From NCBI GenBank assembly GCA_018241985.1, contig JAFECV010000023.1:1-11787 (forward strand): a stretch of DNA of 11,787 nt, read 5' to 3'. Below the pieces are notes generated by a model that did no database searches, was not told the origin of the DNA, and worked only from the letters and a program-made list of their open reading frames with translations. This document shows, one piece after another, positions 9,430 to 11,787 of this stretch (positions are counted from its first letter, which is position 1; every line of letters begins with the position of its first letter). This stretch comes from Pseudomonadota bacterium (lineage in GTDB: Bacteria > Pseudomonadota > Gammaproteobacteria > Burkholderiales > Burkholderiaceae_C). Position numbers and translations under genes: made by a program.

Positions 9430-9530
9430 CCCCAGTCTTCGCGCACTGCGTGTCGCTTCGCCTACCCCCTTGCAGGGGGCGCACCCAGCGGCCCGGCAAA
9501 GCCGGCTCCGCGGGTGCCTGCGCACGGCCT
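9430..9530. repeat. Structured intergenic element, likely dispersed repeat
   Basis: The gap after gabD holds a CCCCCT-TGC-AGGGGG hairpin (9465-9479), then a nested cruciform-like structure. In the latter an outer stem GCACCC/GGGTGC (9481-9486, 9512-9517) encloses GCGG/CCGC and an inner CCGGC-AAA-GCCGG (9493-9505). From memory, text of this kind (a C-run/G-run hairpin followed by AGCGGCCCGGCAAAGCCGG) recurs between genes in Comamonadaceae genomes. There is no coding potential. It may end gabD transcription. Confidence 0.6.
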
Positions 9531-9588
9531 GCTCCGCGGCCACTCGACTCCGTTTCGTGCGACGCGGACGAGCCGGAAAGGATAGACG

Positions 9589-10275
9589 ATGCGCATCCTG
9601 CTGGTGGAAGACGAACTCGAGATGGCGTCGTGGCTGATGCGCGGGCTCAAGCAGGGCTCGCTGGTGCCGGACCACGCACCGGACGCCGCGACCGCCGAGG
9701 CGCTGATCGCGCGCACCGACTACGACGTGGTGGTGCTCGATCTGCGCCTGCCGGACCGGCATGGCCTGGACCTGCTCGGCGAGTTGCGCGAGCAGGGCTG
9801 GCGCACCCCGGTGCTGGTGCTGACCGCGCAGGGTTCGGTGCAGGATCGGGTGCGCGGCCTGAAGGTCGGCGCCGACGACTTCCTGACCAAGCCGTTCGCG
9901 CTGGAAGAGCTCGAGGCGCGGCTGGCGGCGCTGGTGCGGCGCAGCCGCGCGCATGCGCATCAGCCGCTGCAATGCGGCTCGCTCTCGTTCGACCCGGACA
10001 GCGGCGCGTTCCTGCTCGGCGGCCGCGTGGTCGCGCTGACGCCGCGCGAGCACGCGGCGCTCAGCGCGCTGGTCGCGCGCGGCGGCACGCCGCTGGCGAA
10101 GGTCCAGCTCGCGAGCAAGGTGTTTCCGCAGCAGAGCCAGGCCGGCCCGGACGCGATCGAACTCGTGCTGCATCGCCTGCGGCGCAAGCTCGCCGGCAGC
10201 GACGTGCGCATCATCACGATCCGCGGTCTGGGCTACATGCTCGAAGCGGTGGCGAATGCCCCCGCAGACAGCTAG
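9589..10275 (+). CDS. OmpR/PhoB-family response regulator (TctD-like)
   Basis: A 228-residue two-component regulator. The receiver domain (1-115) has the acidic pair Glu7-Asp8 (LLVEDE), the phosphoacceptor Asp51 (VVVLDLRLPD), Thr79 (VLVLTAQGS) and Lys101 (FLTKPF). The C-terminal winged helix (about 135-222) shows LTPREHAALSAL, the recognition-helix segment IELVLHRLRRKL, and IRGLGYMLE. The start codon follows AAAGGA at six bases. The sensor kinase overlaps its end by 20 bases, so the two are co-expressed. The receiver resembles TctD-type regulators, several of which control tricarboxylate uptake, but the target genes cannot be read from the window. Confidence 0.94.
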   Translation: MRILLVEDELEMASWLMRGLKQGSLVPDHAPDAATAEALIARTDYDVVVLDLRLPDRHGLDLLGELREQGWRTPVLVLTAQGSVQDRVRGLKVGADDFLTKPFALEELEARLAALVRRSRAHAHQPLQCGSLSFDPDSGAFLLGGRVVALTPREHAALSALVARGGTPLAKVQLASKVFPQQSQAGPDAIELVLHRLRRKLAGSDVRIITIRGLGYMLEAVANAPADS

Positions 10276-11787
10276 GGCCTCGGGCCCTGAACACCCGCGC
10301 TGGGGACTGCGCACCAGGGTGCTGGCCCTGCTGCTGCCCTGCCTGTTCGTGCTGCTGGCGATCGACACCTGGTACGACTACCAGGCCGGCTACCAGTTGC
10401 TGCAGGACGCGCACGATCAGGCCCTGCTCGAATCGGCCAGCGCGCTCGACGAGCGCATCGCCCCGGGCGGCGACGGCACGATCGGCGTCCAGGAATCGCT
10501 CGATCTGCAAACCCTGCTCGAAGGCAGCGGGCCGCCGCGGATCGTGCTGTACGCCGCGTTGACGCCGCTGTCCGAATCCCAGGCTTCCGGACACGCCGCG
10601 GCGCCGCCGGGCCCGGCGCGGATGCTGGTCGGCGCCCCCGACCTGCCGACACCGCCCCCCGGCGCGGTGCACGAACGCGGCAGCCTGCGCTACGACGCCC
10701 ACTACCGCGGCCAGCCGCTGCGTGTGGTGGCGCTGGCGCGCACGCTGCGCGACGGCAGCGGCCGGCCCTACCACCTGCTGGTGCAGGCGGCGCAGGACGA
10801 TCAACCCCGGCGCGAAGCCTGGATCCATGCACTCGGCGCTGCGCTGCTGCGCGACAGCGCCACCGTCGCCATCGTGCTGCTGCTGGTCTGGTTCGGCGTG
10901 AACCATTCGCTGCGGCCGCTCGAACGCCTGCACCGATCGGTGCTGGCGCGCGCGCCGGACGATCTGCGCCCGCTCGATGCGCACGAGCTGCCGCACGAGG
11001 TCGCGCCGCTGGTGGTTGCGATCAACCGGCATATCGATGCACGCCAGCAGCTGCTGGCCGAGCAGACGCGCCTGCTCGCGGATGCTTCGCACCAGCTGCG
11101 CACGCCGCTGGCGATCATGCTGACCCAGGCCGGCTACGCGCTGCGCGAGCCCGACCCGGCGCTGATGCGCGAGACCCTGCATGCGATCGTCGCGCAGCTG
11201 GAACGCAGCCGGCGCCTGTGCGAGCAGTTGCTCGCGCTGGCCCATGCGAACCAGCCGGCCGAGCGCTCGGTCCCGACTGCGACCGCCGACCTGAACCAGG
11301 TCGCGCGCGAGGTCACGCTGCAGTACCTGCCGCTCGCGCGCGAAAAGCAGCAGGACCTGGGCTGGGTCGACGCCTGCGACGGCGACGCCCACGGCGACGG
11401 CACGGCGACCGGGCCGGACGGCGATGCGGCAGCCGTGCCGGTCGCCGCCGACGCGGCCGAGCTGCACGAGGCGCTGGCGAATCTGGTGCACAACGCGATC
11501 CGCTACACGCCGGTGGGCGGCCACATCACGGTGTCGGTGCGGGTCGACCCGGCCGGCGCCTGCGCCGAGGTGCGCGACGACGGCCCCGGCATCGCCGTGG
11601 ATCGGCGCGCCGGCATGTTCGAACGCTTCGCAAAAGGTTCGGCCGCACCCGACCAGAACGGCGCCGGGCTGGGCCTGCCGATTGCACGCGCCTATGCGCG
11701 GCGCAACGGCGGCGAGATCGAACTGGTCGATGGCGACCCGAACGCCGCCGGTGGGCAGGGCCTGGCCGCGCGGCTGCGCTTGCCGGT
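10256..11787 (+). CDS. Sensor histidine kinase, TctE/QseC-like (C-terminus beyond window)
   Basis: 510 codons are visible before the right edge. The first transmembrane helix spans about 22-40 (VLALLLPCLFVLLAID); a periplasmic sensor region of about 150 residues follows, beginning with a pattern of 2CSK_N type (LLQDAHDQALLESASALDE). The second helix is at about 200-217. HisKA holds the phosphoacceptor His279 (ADASHQLRTPLA). The ATPase domain shows the N box (NLVHNAIRYTP), G1 (DDGPGI) and G2 (GAGLGLPIARAYARRNGG). The ATG at 10256 overlaps the response regulator by 20 bases. Residues 372-393, between HisKA and the N box, are an Asp/Gly/Ala-rich insertion coded by near-repeats. It probably phosphorylates the upstream regulator in response to an unknown periplasmic signal, possibly a carboxylate (inference). 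Confidence 0.93.
   Translation, partial: MPPQTARASGPEHPRWGLRTRVLALLLPCLFVLLAIDTWYDYQAGYQLLQDAHDQALLESASALDERIAPGGDGTIGVQESLDLQTLLEGSGPPRIVLYAALTPLSESQASGHAAAPPGPARMLVGAPDLPTPPPGAVHERGSLRYDAHYRGQPLRVVALARTLRDGSGRPYHLLVQAAQDDQPRREAWIHALGAALLRDSATVAIVLLLVWFGVNHSLRPLERLHRSVLARAPDDLRPLDAHELPHEVAPLVVAINRHIDARQQLLAEQTRLLADASHQLRTPLAIMLTQAGYALREPDPALMRETLHAIVAQLERSRRLCEQLLALAHANQPAERSVPTATADLNQVAREVTLQYLPLAREKQQDLGWVDACDGDAHGDGTATGPDGDAAAVPVAADAAELHEALANLVHNAIRYTPVGGHITVSVRVDPAGACAEVRDDGPGIAVDRRAGMFERFAKGSAAPDQNGAGLGLPIARAYARRNGGEIELVDGDPNAAGGQGLAARLRLP
11379..11425 (+). repeat. Imperfect ACGGCGAY repeats in the kinase linker
   Basis: ACGGCGAC occurs at 11379, 11391 and 11402, and ACGGCGAT at 11418, spaced by 12, 11 and 16 bases. 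They code for the Asp/Gly-rich segment at the start of the ATPase domain. The pattern suggests growth by slippage in GC-rich DNA. Confidence 0.6.

Noticed and set aside
9465..9479. CCCCCT/AGGGGG hairpin as an intrinsic gabD terminator
   Set aside because: No T-run follows and the stem is part of a longer repeat-like element, so it is described there.

Overview
This window is a stretch of very GC-rich bacterial chromosome with tightly packed genes. The protein families, codon use and intergenic repeat style point to a betaproteobacterium of the order Burkholderiales, most likely Comamonadaceae or a close relative. That placement is inference from recognised families and remembered repeat style, not from a database search. 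I see no phage, plasmid, insertion sequence, CRISPR array, tRNA or rRNA, and no gap between genes exceeds about 225 bases.

Left part (1-2700): a probable stress-defence cluster. Three genes read leftward: a pirin-type quercetinase homologue (GTG start at 1583), a DoxX-family membrane protein and an OsmC-family thiol protein cut by the window edge. A LysR-type regulator reads rightward from the opposite side of a 109-base gap. That gap holds a 9+9 bp interrupted palindrome of LysR-box form, placed upstream of a plausible pirin promoter.

Middle (2709-4982): the LysR gene runs almost directly into gluQ (glutamyl-queuosine tRNA(Asp) synthetase), which overlaps trmB (tRNA m7G46 methyltransferase) by ATGA. 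A regulator of stress genes therefore appears to be co-transcribed with two tRNA-modification enzymes. gluQ carries an in-frame stretch of about 25 extra codons with foreign-looking codon use, built round a small palindrome. trmB converges on a TlpA/ResA-like exported thioredoxin; the stop codons of the two genes lie in one hairpin.

Centre (4983-7945): alaS reads leftward toward the thioredoxin gene. Its promoter has a perfect TATAAT box and an 18-bp perfect palindrome over the -35 region. Small GCTA...TAGC palindromes resembling the one in gluQ occur inside alaS and in the alaS-thioredoxin gap.

Right part (7946-11787): a GabD-type succinate-semialdehyde dehydrogenase is followed by a 164-base intergenic stretch dense in nested hairpins that looks like a dispersed repeat. 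After it comes an OmpR/TctD-like response regulator with an overlapping sensor kinase that runs off the window.

The window is mostly conserved core genes. The best leads are the palindromic insertion in gluQ and its relatives, the alaS operator-like palindrome, the structured repeat after gabD, and the linkage of a stress regulator to tRNA-modification genes.
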